NCBI RefSeq assembly: GCF_029211225.1
Contig: NZ_JARGEM010000002.1
Location: 186,001 to 250,000, forward strand
Reading direction: 5' to 3'
Length of the DNA stretch: 64,000 bases
Source of the DNA: Antiquaquibacter metalliresistens
GTDB lineage: Bacteria; Actinomycetota; Actinomycetes; Actinomycetales; Microbacteriaceae
Shown here: in pieces, positions 1 through 8,791 of the stretch
Layout: the number at the start of each line of letters is the position of its first letter
How positions within the stretch are numbered: the first letter of the stretch is position 1
Translations under genes and position numbers: made by a program
Notes under the pieces: generated by a model
What the model was told of the DNA's origin: nothing
Seen by the model: the letters and a program-made list of their open reading frames with translations, nothing else
The model's database searches: none

Positions 1-1046
1 CGAAGGTCAACGCCTCCGCCGCCTACGCCGTCTACCAGCCGCTCGGCGCCGTGCTCGCCGTCATGCCGTGGAACTACCCGCTGTGGCAGGTCATCCGCTT
101 CGCGGCACCCGCCCTCATGGCCGGCAACTCCGGCCTGCTCAAGCACGCCTCCAACGTTCCGCAGTCCGCGCTCTACCTCGACACGCTCTTCGAGCGCGGC
201 GGGTTCCCGGCCGGCGCGTTCTCGACGCTGCTGATCGGGTCGCGCGAGGTCGCCGCCGTGATCCAGGACAGGCGGGTCAAGGCCGTGACGCTCACCGGTT
301 CCGAGCCGGCCGGCCGCGAGGTCGCCGCCAATGCGGGCGGGCAGATCAAGAAGGCCGTGCTCGAGCTGGGCGGCTCCGACCCGTTCATCGTCATGCCCTC
401 GGCCGACCTGGAGAAGGCCGTCACCACCGCCGTCACCGCACGCGTGCAGAACAACGGCCAGTCGTGCATCGCCGGCAAGCGCTTCATCGTGCACGCCGAC
501 GTCTACGACCAGTTCGCCGGCCTGTTCGCCGAGAAGCTCAAGGCCCTGGTCGTCGGTGACCCCATGGATGCCGCGACCCAGGTCGGCCCGCTGGCCACCG
601 AGTCCGGCCGTGACGAACTGGCCGAGCTCGTGGACGACGCCGTGAAGCACGGCGCGACGGTGCTCACCGGCGGACGCGCCCCCGAGCGGCCCGGGTGGTT
701 CTACGAGCCCACCCTGATCGCCGACCTCCACGACGGCATGCGGCTCGTGCTCGAGGAGGCCTTCGGGCCCGTCGCATCCCTCTATCGCGTCGAGAGCCGT
801 GAAGAGGCGCGCGACATCGCCAACCAGACCACCTTCGGCCTCAGTTCCGCGGTCTGGACGACGGATGCCGACGACGAGGAGTTCTTCGTGAACTCTCTCG
901 ATGCCGGCGCCGTGTTCATCAACGGCATGACCATCTCCTACCCCGAGCTGCCGTTCGGCGGCATCAAGGACTCGGGCTACGGGCGCGAGCTCGCGGCCGC
1001 GGGCATCAGGGAGTTCTGCAACCTCAAGACGGTCTGGAAGGGCTGA
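1..1046 (+). CDS. NAD(P)-dependent aldehyde dehydrogenase, 5'-truncated by window edge
   Basis: The reading frame is open from base 3 to the stop at 1046, so the N-terminal part lies outside the window. The visible part has the hallmarks of the aldehyde dehydrogenase superfamily: PWNYP near the start, the catalytic glutamate in LELGGSDPF, the catalytic cysteine in NNGQSCIAGKRF, and the late EEAFGPV and LPFGGIKDSGYGRE motifs. Overall it most resembles succinate-semialdehyde dehydrogenases of the GabD type, which oxidise an aldehyde to the acid with NAD(P). It precedes a sugar-type ABC transporter on the same strand, which suggests a role in a catabolic pathway. The true substrate cannot be read from the sequence. 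Confidence 0.9.
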   Translation, partial: KVNASAAYAVYQPLGAVLAVMPWNYPLWQVIRFAAPALMAGNSGLLKHASNVPQSALYLDTLFERGGFPAGAFSTLLIGSREVAAVIQDRRVKAVTLTGSEPAGREVAANAGGQIKKAVLELGGSDPFIVMPSADLEKAVTTAVTARVQNNGQSCIAGKRFIVHADVYDQFAGLFAEKLKALVVGDPMDAATQVGPLATESGRDELAELVDDAVKHGATVLTGGRAPERPGWFYEPTLIADLHDGMRLVLEEAFGPVASLYRVESREEARDIANQTTFGLSSAVWTTDADDEEFFVNSLDAGAVFINGMTISYPELPFGGIKDSGYGRELAAAGIREFCNLKTVWKG

Positions 1047-1095
1047 GCGACGCAGCAGGCTCGCTGTTCATATTTCACTCGGAGTGCACGGGTTG

Positions 1096-1101
1096 TATAG
1101 T
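1096..1101 (+). promoter_or_regulatory. possible -10 element before the ABC transporter operon
   Basis: TATAGT lies about 70 nt before the binding-protein start, in the only gap between the aldehyde dehydrogenase and the transporter genes. No convincing -35 element is visible at 17 nt (TTTCAC is the nearest match), so an activator may be needed. Confidence 0.35.
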
Positions 1102-1172
1102 GACGCTTGAAAGTACCAGCCGGGATCGCTGACGATCTCTGGTTCAGTTGCGGTTTCAAAGGAGAAATCACC

Positions 1173-2207
1173 ATGAGGCAATCACAGTCCGTGCGGTTCC
1201 GGCGCCCGTTGGCCATCGCGGCCGCGGCCACCGCGGCATTCGCACTCGCAGCCTGCTCCACCCCCGCGTCCGACGGCGGGGACTCCTCGTCCGAGGAGAC
1301 CCTCCAGATCGCGTACATCTCGTTCGCGGTCGCCAACACCTACGACGAGCCGATGCTCGCGGAGGCCCAGAAGGTCGCCGACGCGAACAACGCCGAACTG
1401 ACGGTGTTCGACGGCAACCTCGACCCCGCCACCCAGGGCACGCTGATCGAAGACGTGATCGCCTCGGGCCAGTACGACGGCATGATCGTGCAGCCGATCT
1501 ACGGCCCCGCGATCTACGACGTCGTGAAGGAAGCCATCGACGCGGGCATCACGGTCGTCAACATCGACCAGATCCTCGGCGACGACTTCACGAGCGGCGC
1601 GACGCAGCTCGAGGGCCTCTCCGCGAACGTCGTGTTCGTCGGTTCGATCCTCGGAGAGAAGTTCGGCAAGGAGACGGTCGCCGCGTGCGCGTCGCAGAAC
1701 CTCGACCCGTGCAACGTGGCGTACCTGCACGACCTGAAGACCTCCGCGGTGAGCATCGCGCTGTGGGACGCCTTCAACGAGGTCACGGCCGGCACCCCCG
1801 TCAAGGTCGTCGCCGAGGGCGAGACCTTCTGGAACCCGGCGGCCGCGCAGACTGCCGTCGCCGACATCCTGACCGCCAACCCGGACATCGACGCGATCGT
1901 CACGTCTGACCAGGGACTGCAGGGCGCGGCCCTCGCGATCGAGGCGGCCGGCAAGTCGCTGACCGACTACCTGCTGGTCGGGTACGGCGGATCGGTCTGG
2001 GGCCAGGAGCACGTCGCCGACGGCACCGTGTTCGCCGACGTACTGATGGCGCCGGCCACGACGGGCCGACTCGGCATGGAGGCGCTCATCGACGCGCTGC
2101 GCAACGGCAACAACCACGGCGATGTCGACCCGTTCGCGGACTTCCCGAACAACGGCGTCATCACCAAGGACACCGCCGACCAGTTCACCGGCGAGTGGGC
2201 CGGCTAA
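1173..2207 (+). CDS. sugar-type ABC transporter substrate-binding lipoprotein
   Basis: This 344-residue protein starts at an ATG preceded by AAAGGAG at a good distance; an upstream in-frame GTG at 1107 has no ribosome site. Residues 1-30 are a lipoprotein signal with a basic start, a hydrophobic Ala-rich stretch and the lipobox ALAAC. The rest fits the periplasmic-binding-protein family 4 fold (RbsB type), with IAYISF at the first strand and an aspartate-rich ligand region around VVNIDQILGDD. It would be anchored outside the membrane and hand a small polar ligand to the ATPase and permease encoded next. The ligand may be a sugar, nucleoside or related molecule and cannot be fixed by inspection. 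Confidence 0.9.
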   Translation: MRQSQSVRFRRPLAIAAAATAAFALAACSTPASDGGDSSSEETLQIAYISFAVANTYDEPMLAEAQKVADANNAELTVFDGNLDPATQGTLIEDVIASGQYDGMIVQPIYGPAIYDVVKEAIDAGITVVNIDQILGDDFTSGATQLEGLSANVVFVGSILGEKFGKETVAACASQNLDPCNVAYLHDLKTSAVSIALWDAFNEVTAGTPVKVVAEGETFWNPAAAQTAVADILTANPDIDAIVTSDQGLQGAALAIEAAGKSLTDYLLVGYGGSVWGQEHVADGTVFADVLMAPATTGRLGMEALIDALRNGNNHGDVDPFADFPNNGVITKDTADQFTGEWAG

Positions 2208-2212
2208 ACACA

Positions 2213-3748
2213 ATGCCCCATACGGCATCGTCCGACGCCCCGCAGCACGTTATCGAGCTGCGGGGCGTCGGCAAGTCCTTCGGCGGCCTGCCCGTGCTCA
2301 GCGACATCGACCTGCGGCTCGAGCCCGGCTCGGTGCACGCGCTGGTCGGTGAGAACGGCGCCGGCAAGTCGACGCTCAGCAAGATCATCGCGGGCATCTA
2401 CACCGCCGACACCGGCGTGCTCCTCGTCGACGGTGAGGAAGTGAGCTTCAGCACCCCGCGCGAGGCGCTCGACCGCGGCATCGCGACCATCGCGCAGGAA
2501 CTCGCTCTCGTGCCCGGACTCTCCGTCGCGGAGAACGTCTTCCTCGGACGCGAGCCCCGCACTGCCGGCTGGGTGAGCCGCCGCAAGCTGCGCAAGGCCT
2601 ACGTCGAACTGGCCAAGCGCACCGGCTTCACGCTCGACCCCGACACACCGGTGGGGTCGCTGCGCACCGCCGACCAGCAGAAGGTGGAGATCCTCCGCGC
2701 CCTCGCGCGTGGGGCGTCGCTCATCATCATAGATGAGCCGACCGCCGCGCTCTCGGCGCACGACACCGAGCTCCTGCACGGCGTGGTGCGTCAGCTCGCG
2801 GCATCCGGCCATACGGTGCTGCTGATCTCGCACTTCCTGTCGGAGGTGCTCGAGCTCTGCGACACCGTCACGATCCTGCGCGACGGCCGACTGATCCGCA
2901 CGGCGCCGGCCGCCGACGAGACCGAGTCGACCCTGATCGAGGGGATGCTCGGCCGCACGCTCGGCTCGGTGTTCCCGCCCAAGCCGCCGACCCCGCATGA
3001 CGGGGAAGAGGTGCTCACGGTCACCGACCTCGTCGGGCCGGGCGTGAACGGCGTCTCGCTCTCCATCCGCGCCGGGGAGATCGTCGGCCTCGCCGGCCTC
3101 GTCGGCGCCGGGCGCAGCGAGATCGCGCACGCCATCTACGGATCGGCGCGACGCTCGGGTGGAACCGTCGAGGTCGCGGGCCGCGAGTGCGGCGCGTCGG
3201 TTCCCGCCGCGCTCGACAACGGCATCTTCCTCATCCCCGAGTCGCGCAAGGAGCAGGGGCTCGTGCTCGGACGACCCATCCGCCAGAACGTGACGCTGTC
3301 GAATCTCGGCCAGGTCGCCACCGGCGGCTGGTTGCGGCCGGCCCGCGAGCGGCGTCAGGCGCGCGACATGCTCGATCGGGTGACCGTGGCCGGCGACGAC
3401 CGCAGGAACGTCAACGCCCTCTCCGGCGGCAACCAGCAGAAGGTGCTCTTCGCACGCGCGCTACAGCGCCCCCGGAAGGTGCTGATCGCCGACGAACCGA
3501 CGCGCGGCGTCGATGTCGGCTCGCGCCGCGCCATCTACGACCTCATCGTCGACCAGGCGGCACAGGGCATCGGCGTGCTGGTCATCTCCTCCGACGTCGA
3601 GGAGGTGCTCGGCCTGGCGCACCGGATCCTGGTGATCCGCGGCGGCCGCGTCGTCGCCGAGTTCTCGGGCGAGAACATGACCGAGGAGAACATCATCACC
3701 GCGGCCTTCGCGGATCCGATCACGACGGAGAACACCCGAGCATCATGA
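2213..3748 (+). CDS. ribose-type ABC transporter, double ATP-binding subunit
   Basis: A 511-residue RbsA/MglA-type protein with two fused ABC ATPase halves. The first half has Walker A GENGAGKST and Walker B LIIIDEPTAALS but a degenerate signature (LRTADQQKV). The second half has a shifted Walker A region (GLVGAGRSE), a good signature LSGGNQQKV and Walker B LIADEPTRGVDVG. One intact and one altered site is normal for this family. The ATG lies 5 nt after the binding-protein stop; the longer frame from GTG 2195 would overlap that gene. It energises the permease encoded by the next, overlapping gene. Confidence 0.93.
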   Translation: MPHTASSDAPQHVIELRGVGKSFGGLPVLSDIDLRLEPGSVHALVGENGAGKSTLSKIIAGIYTADTGVLLVDGEEVSFSTPREALDRGIATIAQELALVPGLSVAENVFLGREPRTAGWVSRRKLRKAYVELAKRTGFTLDPDTPVGSLRTADQQKVEILRALARGASLIIIDEPTAALSAHDTELLHGVVRQLAASGHTVLLISHFLSEVLELCDTVTILRDGRLIRTAPAADETESTLIEGMLGRTLGSVFPPKPPTPHDGEEVLTVTDLVGPGVNGVSLSIRAGEIVGLAGLVGAGRSEIAHAIYGSARRSGGTVEVAGRECGASVPAALDNGIFLIPESRKEQGLVLGRPIRQNVTLSNLGQVATGGWLRPARERRQARDMLDRVTVAGDDRRNVNALSGGNQQKVLFARALQRPRKVLIADEPTRGVDVGSRRAIYDLIVDQAAQGIGVLVISSDVEEVLGLAHRILVIRGGRVVAEFSGENMTEENIITAAFADPITTENTRAS

Positions 3749-4764
3749 GCAACGACACCTCACTCCAGACCCCCGCAACCGGCATCGCGTCGCGCAACTT
3801 CGTGCAGCGCATCCCGTGGCGCTCCGTCGCGATCGTCGTTCCGTTCCTGGCGGTCTTCATCGCGCTGTCGATCGGCAGCCCGGCGTTCCTGAGCTTCCAG
3901 AACATCGGCAACGTGCTCGACCGGCAGTCGGGCATCCTCATCATCGCGGCGGCGAGCACCCTCGTGCTCATCGCGGGCGGCATCGACCTGTCGATCGGTG
4001 CCACCTACATGTTCACCGCGGTGATCTGCGGCACGATCATCGTCAAGGTCGGCGGCGTCGCCGGTGCCGGGCTGGGCATCGCCGCCGGCGTGCTCGCGGG
4101 CCTGCTCGTCGGCATCGCGAACGGCCTGATCATCACCTACCTGAAGATCAATGCGCTGATCGCGACGCTGGCCATGAGCTTCATCATCCTGGGCGCGACG
4201 AAGCTCGTCTCCCAGTTCGGCAAGCAGGGCGTCGGGCAGATCCGCGTCGACGTGCCCGAGTTCCGCTGGCTCGCGACGACCGAGCCCCTGGGCATCTCGC
4301 TTCCCACCTGGATCGCCTTCGTGATCCTGGTGATCCTGGGCGTCGTGCTGTGGCGCACCACCTTCGGCCGCTACATCTACGCGGCGGGCGGCAACGCGGA
4401 GGCGGCACGGCTCGCGGGCATCCGGGTGAACCTGGTGCGCATCTCCACCTTCGCCCTCGCCGGCCTCGCAGCGGGCATCGCGGGCGTGCTCGACCTCGCA
4501 CGCACGCCGTCGGTGCCGGAGAACGACGCGATCGCGACCACGCTCACGTTCACGGTGCTCGCCGGCATCGTGGTCGGCGGCACGTCCATCCTCGGCGGCG
4601 AAGGGGCCGTCTGGCGCACCGTGCTCGGCATCCTGTTCATCGCGATGCTCTACAACGGCTTCACCCTGCTGCGGGTCGATCCGCTGTTCCAGGGGATCGC
4701 GCTCGGCACGATCATCCTCGTCGCCGTCGGCTTCGACGCGTGGTCGAAGTACCGCCGACGCTGA
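3745..4764 (+). CDS. ribose-type ABC transporter permease
   Basis: A 339-residue RbsC-family (BPD_transp_2) integral membrane protein with about eight to ten hydrophobic segments. The ATG overlaps the ATPase stop by four bases (ATGA), which implies translational coupling. GGIDLSIG near residue 75 and GRYIYAAGGNAEAARLAGI near residue 210 are typical of this family; the latter is the loop that contacts the ATPase. With the two preceding genes it completes a three-gene importer. Neighbouring oxidoreductases suggest the ligand is fed into the same catabolic route. Confidence 0.93.
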   Translation: MSNDTSLQTPATGIASRNFVQRIPWRSVAIVVPFLAVFIALSIGSPAFLSFQNIGNVLDRQSGILIIAAASTLVLIAGGIDLSIGATYMFTAVICGTIIVKVGGVAGAGLGIAAGVLAGLLVGIANGLIITYLKINALIATLAMSFIILGATKLVSQFGKQGVGQIRVDVPEFRWLATTEPLGISLPTWIAFVILVILGVVLWRTTFGRYIYAAGGNAEAARLAGIRVNLVRISTFALAGLAAGIAGVLDLARTPSVPENDAIATTLTFTVLAGIVVGGTSILGGEGAVWRTVLGILFIAMLYNGFTLLRVDPLFQGIALGTIILVAVGFDAWSKYRRR

Positions 4765-4832
4765 GTTCTGGGCGAGCACGACCATGCCGCACACCCGGCG
4801 ACCCGATATGAGAACGAGAGGACGGGCGAGTC

Positions 4833-5225
4833 ATGTCACTCACTGTTGACGAATGGATCGATGGCTACCGCAGGGCATGGGAGAGCCGCGACGCGGATGC
4901 CGCAGCGGCACTCTTCACGGCGGACGCGAGCTACCGCGAGACCCCGTACTCCGAGGCCGCCCGCGGGCAGGACGGCGTGCACGCGTACTGGACGCGGGTG
5001 ACCTCGACCCAGGACGAGGTGACAATGCTCACCGGCACCCCGGTCGTGCAGGGCGACCGCGCCGCCGTCGAGTGGTGGGTCACCATGCTCAACGGCGGCG
5101 TCGAGGTCACCCTCGCCGGCGAGTTCCTGCTGCGATTCGACGAGAACGGTCTCTGCCGTGAACTGCGCGAGTACTGGCACTTCAGCGAGGGACGCCTGAC
5201 GCCGCCGGACGGCTGGGGCCGGTAG
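4833..5225 (+). CDS. SnoaL-like / NTF2-fold protein
   Basis: This 130-residue protein has the pattern of the SnoaL-like branch of the NTF2 fold: an N-terminal helix around YRRAWESRDADAAAALFTADASY, then HAYWTRV and a C-terminal ELREYWHFSEG strand. Family members are small cone-shaped barrels that act as polyketide cyclases, isomerases or ligand binders; many have no known role. It lies 68 nt after the permease on the same strand and probably belongs to the same transcription unit. No catalytic residues can be assigned with confidence. Confidence 0.75.
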   Translation: MSLTVDEWIDGYRRAWESRDADAAAALFTADASYRETPYSEAARGQDGVHAYWTRVTSTQDEVTMLTGTPVVQGDRAAVEWWVTMLNGGVEVTLAGEFLLRFDENGLCRELREYWHFSEGRLTPPDGWGR

Positions 5226-5276
5226 CCGTCGCGCACGCGCCGAAGCACGTAGGCCTGCTGCTCACCCTGCCGTAGT

Positions 5277-6305
5277 TCAGACGAGCGCCCGGGCCATCTC
5301 CGCCAGCAGGGAGGGGTCCGGGTGCAGCTCGCCGTGCTCGATGCGGTGGGCGAGCTGCACGACCGCCGCGTTGACGGGGGTGGCCACCCCCACCTCGAGC
5401 CCGCGCGCGACCACGTGACCGTTCAGATCGTCGACCTCGCTGTGCCGACCCTTCTCCCAGTCCTGCAGCACGGTGGTCGTCGCGCCCGGCACGACGAAAC
5501 CGGCGAACAGCTTGTCGGTCATGATCTCCACGACCTCGTCGGGGTTCGCGATCTCCTGCTCGGTGAGCCCGAAGATGGGCAGCACGGGATGCCCCAGCGC
5601 CACGCCCACGGCGAGCGCCTCGTTGCCCGCCGCGACCATGACCTCCCGGTAGCCGGGAGTCTGCAGTGCATCCAGCATGGGCAACCCGAGGATCGCCGAG
5701 GTGACCAGCAGCGTGCTGTTGCTGACGAGCTTCATCCACTTCGCGGCCTGGATGTCGTCGAAGCGCTGCACGGTGCCGGAGTGGCGCAGCAGCGCGGCAA
5801 CCTCCTCGGCGCGATCGACGGGCCCGCCCGGCAGGGCGCCGACGGCGAACCAGGATCGGGGCACGCCGGTGTGGCGGTGCACGACGCCCGGCTCGTCCAT
5901 GGTCGCCGAACACTCGATCACGGCACCGACGGTGCGCTCGGCGCCGACGACCGACTCCACGGTCTGGGCGGTCATGCCGTTCTGCACGCCGACCATCAGC
6001 CCGTCCGCGGCGAGGTAGGGGCGCACCAGCTCGGCAGCCCAGCGGGAGTCGTAGGCCTTCATGAGCATGAGCACGACGTCGAACTCCTGCTTGAGTTCGG
6101 CGACCTCGCACAGGTGCATCGTGCGGGGCCGCACGTGCAGTTCCCCCTCGGGCGAGAGGATGCGCAGGCCATCGGCGCGCATCGCCTCCACGTGCGCCGG
6201 CCATTGCTCGATGAGCACCACGTCGCGGCCGGCCGCCGTGAGGTCCGCTCCGATCGAGGCACCGTTCGCTCCGGCACCGAGCACTGCAATCCGCGGGTCG
6301 CTCAT
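5277..6305 (-). CDS. ketopantoate reductase (ApbA/PanE)-family oxidoreductase
   Basis: A 342-residue protein starting at the ATG 6305 with GGGAG upstream; the frame reaches 6356 but without a ribosome site. It opens with the Rossmann motif RIAVLGAGANGASIG, and the C-terminal half has the helical ApbA_C pattern around KWMKLVSNSTLL, including the lysine and asparagine used in catalysis. Relatives reduce alpha-keto acids with NADPH. Because it lies in a catabolic cluster and not with pan genes, it probably acts on a pathway keto acid and is not necessarily PanE. Confidence 0.85.
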   Translation of the reverse strand: MSDPRIAVLGAGANGASIGADLTAAGRDVVLIEQWPAHVEAMRADGLRILSPEGELHVRPRTMHLCEVAELKQEFDVVLMLMKAYDSRWAAELVRPYLAADGLMVGVQNGMTAQTVESVVGAERTVGAVIECSATMDEPGVVHRHTGVPRSWFAVGALPGGPVDRAEEVAALLRHSGTVQRFDDIQAAKWMKLVSNSTLLVTSAILGLPMLDALQTPGYREVMVAAGNEALAVGVALGHPVLPIFGLTEQEIANPDEVVEIMTDKLFAGFVVPGATTTVLQDWEKGRHSEVDDLNGHVVARGLEVGVATPVNAAVVQLAHRIEHGELHPDPSLLAEMARALV

Positions 6306-6443
6306 CGGCTCCCTTTCCGTCGTTGGCGAGCACGAGAATACAGCATCGATGTACACGCGCCGCCGGGATCCTGGTACTTTGGAGCCAGAATCGCAGCAAC
6401 GTTAATCATTGCTGGACACCTCGACGAGGAGAGCAGGAGACCA
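6306..6443. promoter_or_regulatory. divergent intergenic region
   Basis: This 138-bp gap separates the leftward reductase from the rightward Dabb/alcohol dehydrogenase pair and must hold both promoters. AGGAGACC precedes the ATG at 6444 and GGGAG precedes the leftward start. No clear palindrome was found. Confidence 0.4.
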
Positions 6444-6755
6444 ATGATCCTCCACATCGCAACGTTCCGCTGGAAGGACGAGGTCACCGAGGCCGACGTC
6501 GCCGCGCTCACCGAGGCCCTGTTGGCGATGGCGACGAACATCCCGCAGATCCGCTCTTACGCGGCCGGCACCAACCTGCACCTGCGCCCGGCGGGCGCCG
6601 ACTACGCGGTCGCCGCGATCGTCGACGACGCGGCCGGCCTCGACGCCTACCTCGATCACCCCGACCACAAGGCGGTCTACGAGAACTTCATCGGATGGAT
6701 GCTCGCCGAGCGCAGCGCAGCGCAGCTGCCGATCGCCGAGGGCTCGTTCGCATGA
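6444..6755 (+). CDS. Dabb (stress-responsive A/B barrel) domain protein
   Basis: This 103-residue protein matches the Dabb family: it opens with ILHIATFRWKDEVTE and ends with LDHPDHKAVYENFI, the conserved DHxxxxYxxxxxP-like segment that forms the dimeric ferredoxin-like barrel. Relatives include plant stress proteins and olivetolic acid cyclase. The start is well supported by GCAGGAG. Its stop overlaps the alcohol dehydrogenase start, so the two are cotranslated. A role in handling a reactive pathway intermediate is an inference from context. Confidence 0.85.
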   Translation: MILHIATFRWKDEVTEADVAALTEALLAMATNIPQIRSYAAGTNLHLRPAGADYAVAAIVDDAAGLDAYLDHPDHKAVYENFIGWMLAERSAAQLPIAEGSFA

Positions 6756-7813
6756 CCGGCATGCGCGCCGCGGTGCTCCACGCCACCGGCGACCTGCGCG
6801 TGGAGGAGAAGCCGGTTCCCACGCCCGGCCCGGGTGAGGTGCTCATCCGCGTCGCGGTCTGCGGTGTCTGCGGCAGCGACGCGACCGAGTTCGGGCGCGA
6901 GCTCGTGCTCGCCGCGCCGCCGGTCGCGCTCGGCCACGAGTTCGTCGGCGTCGTCGAAGCGGTCGGCGACGGGGTGACCCTGCCGATCGGGGCGCACGTC
7001 GTCAGCGGTGCCGGCATCTCCTGCGGCGAGTGCAAGCCGTGCCGCCTCGGTAGGACCAACCTCTGCCGCAGCTATACGACCATCGGCTTCCACCACGACG
7101 GCGGACTCGCCGGCTACGTGATCTCGCCGGCCAGCATCGTGCTGGATGTCACGGACACCGGACTGCCCCTCGACACCCTCGGCCTCACCCAACCGATGGC
7201 GATCGCGGTGCACGCCGTACGACGCAGCGGCCTGACCGCGGGACAGGACGCCGTGATCCTCGGCGTCGGCGGGATCGGTGCGTTCATCACCGTCGCGGCC
7301 GCGGCGACCGGGGCCCGCGTGCTGGTCGTCGACCTGAACGACGAGCGGCTGGAACTCGCGCTACGGTTGGGCGCCACGGCGACGCTCAAGGCGGGCACGG
7401 CATCCCTCGCGGACCGGCTCGCAGAGCTCGACATGGATGTCGACGTGTTCTTCGAGGTCAGCGGCTCCGCACCGGGGCTGGCATCCGTGCTCGAGGCGGC
7501 CAAGCCCGGCGCGACGATCGTGCCGGTCGGCATCCAGCGCGGCGAGCCGGCGCTGCCCCTGGGCCGATGGACGCTCAACGAATACCTGATCGTCGGCACC
7601 GTCGCGCACGTGTTCAAGGACGACTTCCCCGAGGCCGTGCGTCTGCTCGGCACGAGGCCGGACTGGTCCGACATCGCGAGCGAGGTCATCCCGCTGGATC
7701 AGGTCGCCGACGAGGCGCTCCAACCGCTGCTGGAGGGGCGCACCACGCAGATCAAGACGCTCGTGGACCCGTGGATCACGGCATCCCGACCCGCGGTGCA
7801 CCGCCGGGACTGA
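6752..7813 (+). CDS. zinc-dependent alcohol dehydrogenase (MDR family)
   Basis: A 353-residue medium-chain dehydrogenase. The GroES-like N-terminus carries the catalytic zinc site (CGVCGSD and GHEFVG) and the four-cysteine structural zinc lobe in CGECKPCRLGRTNLC. The Rossmann part shows VILGVGGIGAFI with an acidic residue after the second strand (VVDLND), favouring NAD. It overlaps the Dabb gene by ATGA. It would oxidise a pathway alcohol or polyol to aldehyde or ketone. It is close to threonine/2,3-butanediol-type dehydrogenases, but the substrate is unknown. Confidence 0.92.
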   Translation: MTGMRAAVLHATGDLRVEEKPVPTPGPGEVLIRVAVCGVCGSDATEFGRELVLAAPPVALGHEFVGVVEAVGDGVTLPIGAHVVSGAGISCGECKPCRLGRTNLCRSYTTIGFHHDGGLAGYVISPASIVLDVTDTGLPLDTLGLTQPMAIAVHAVRRSGLTAGQDAVILGVGGIGAFITVAAAATGARVLVVDLNDERLELALRLGATATLKAGTASLADRLAELDMDVDVFFEVSGSAPGLASVLEAAKPGATIVPVGIQRGEPALPLGRWTLNEYLIVGTVAHVFKDDFPEAVRLLGTRPDWSDIASEVIPLDQVADEALQPLLEGRTTQIKTLVDPWITASRPAVHRRD

Positions 7814-7839
7814 ACGGCAGCAGCCGGAACCGAATGGGA

Positions 7840-8535
7840 TCAGACGGCGAAGTCGTCCATCGCGCGCAGCACGTCGACAGCACTGCCGACCGTGCCGCCG
7901 GGCAGGGAGGATTCGCTGCCAGGCGCATCGCGCATCGCCTGATTGTGCTGGCGACGACCGAAGACGAACCAGACGCCCTTGGCGATGGTCTTGCCGCGAT
8001 TCGAGTACAGGTGCGGACGCACCGAGTCGAACTGCAGCGAGTCCCCCGGGCCGAGCGTGTAGGTGTCGAAGTCGAGGTGCAGCGTGAGCTCCCCCTCGAG
8101 CAGGTACGCGTACTCGATGCCCGCGTGGCGCATGAGCTTGTCCTCGACCGAGCTGCTCGCCCCGGGCTGATAGGTGACGAGCAGGGCGTCGGCGGGACCG
8201 CCCGCGCCGGCGGCCAGTCGCTCCCAGCGCACGCCGTTCTCCATCTCGATCACGGGGTTGTCGGCGGCGCGCTGCACGTTCGGCTGCGGGATGCCCGCTG
8301 CACCCGCGATCGACGGCTGGCCGTCGTCGGGGGTCGTGATGCCGAGCAGATCGTCGAGCGAGACCCCCAGGTGGTTGGCCATCGCATAGAGCGTCGCCAC
8401 CGACGGCTGCGTCTTGCCGATCTCGACCTGCGAGATGAGACTCGCCGAGACTCCGAGCGATTGCGCGACACTGCGCAGACTCAATCCGCGTTGCGTTCGT
8501 GCCTCGCGGAGACGTGCACCGAGACCGTCCGGCAT
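7840..8535 (-). CDS. XRE-family regulator with C-terminal cupin domain
   Basis: A 231-residue protein with an N-terminal lambda-repressor-type helix-turn-helix (residues about 8-62, including SVAQSLGVSASLISQVEIGKT) and a C-terminal cupin barrel (about residues 110-195). Such proteins bind a small effector in the cupin and control the adjacent catabolic genes. The ATG at 8535 has GGGAG upstream; the frame reaches 8631 without support. It is transcribed divergently from the M24 enzyme, so it probably regulates this cluster. Confidence 0.9.
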   Translation of the reverse strand: MPDGLGARLREARTQRGLSLRSVAQSLGVSASLISQVEIGKTQPSVATLYAMANHLGVSLDDLLGITTPDDGQPSIAGAAGIPQPNVQRAADNPVIEMENGVRWERLAAGAGGPADALLVTYQPGASSSVEDKLMRHAGIEYAYLLEGELTLHLDFDTYTLGPGDSLQFDSVRPHLYSNRGKTIAKGVWFVFGRRQHNQAMRDAPGSESSLPGGTVGSAVDVLRAMDDFAV

Positions 8536-8608
8536 GCTTGCTCCCAAAATGAATCGAATCTGGGCCGCCCAAACCATCGCCGGTCCGGCTGCTGCTGCCA
8601 TTGTAGAG

Positions 8609-8621
8609 GTGGACTGTCCAC
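8609..8621. promoter_or_regulatory. candidate operator palindrome before the XRE-cupin gene
   Basis: GTGGAC-T-GTCCAC is a perfect 6-1-6 inverted repeat about 75 nt upstream of the regulator start, in the 256-bp divergent gap to the M24 gene. CAAGTGGCA at 8629 recurs at 11824 in the divergent gap before the amidohydrolase. Confidence 0.45.
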
Positions 8622-8791
8622 GGCTTGTCAAGTGGCAGACGATGCGCGGGGGCGCGCCGGCGGTCTCAATCTGCGACAGTCGGCGCTCGAGGAGATTGCC
8701 TGAGGACGGGACGAATGCCCCCTTCGAGTGTTAAGCTGTGCTGTACGACCGTGAAGTGCGGCGTGATTGTTTGGGGACACAGGAGGACTCG

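Noticed and set aside
5226-5276. Terminator between the convergent SnoaL and reductase genes
   Set aside because: No inverted repeat of useful length was found in the 51 bp.
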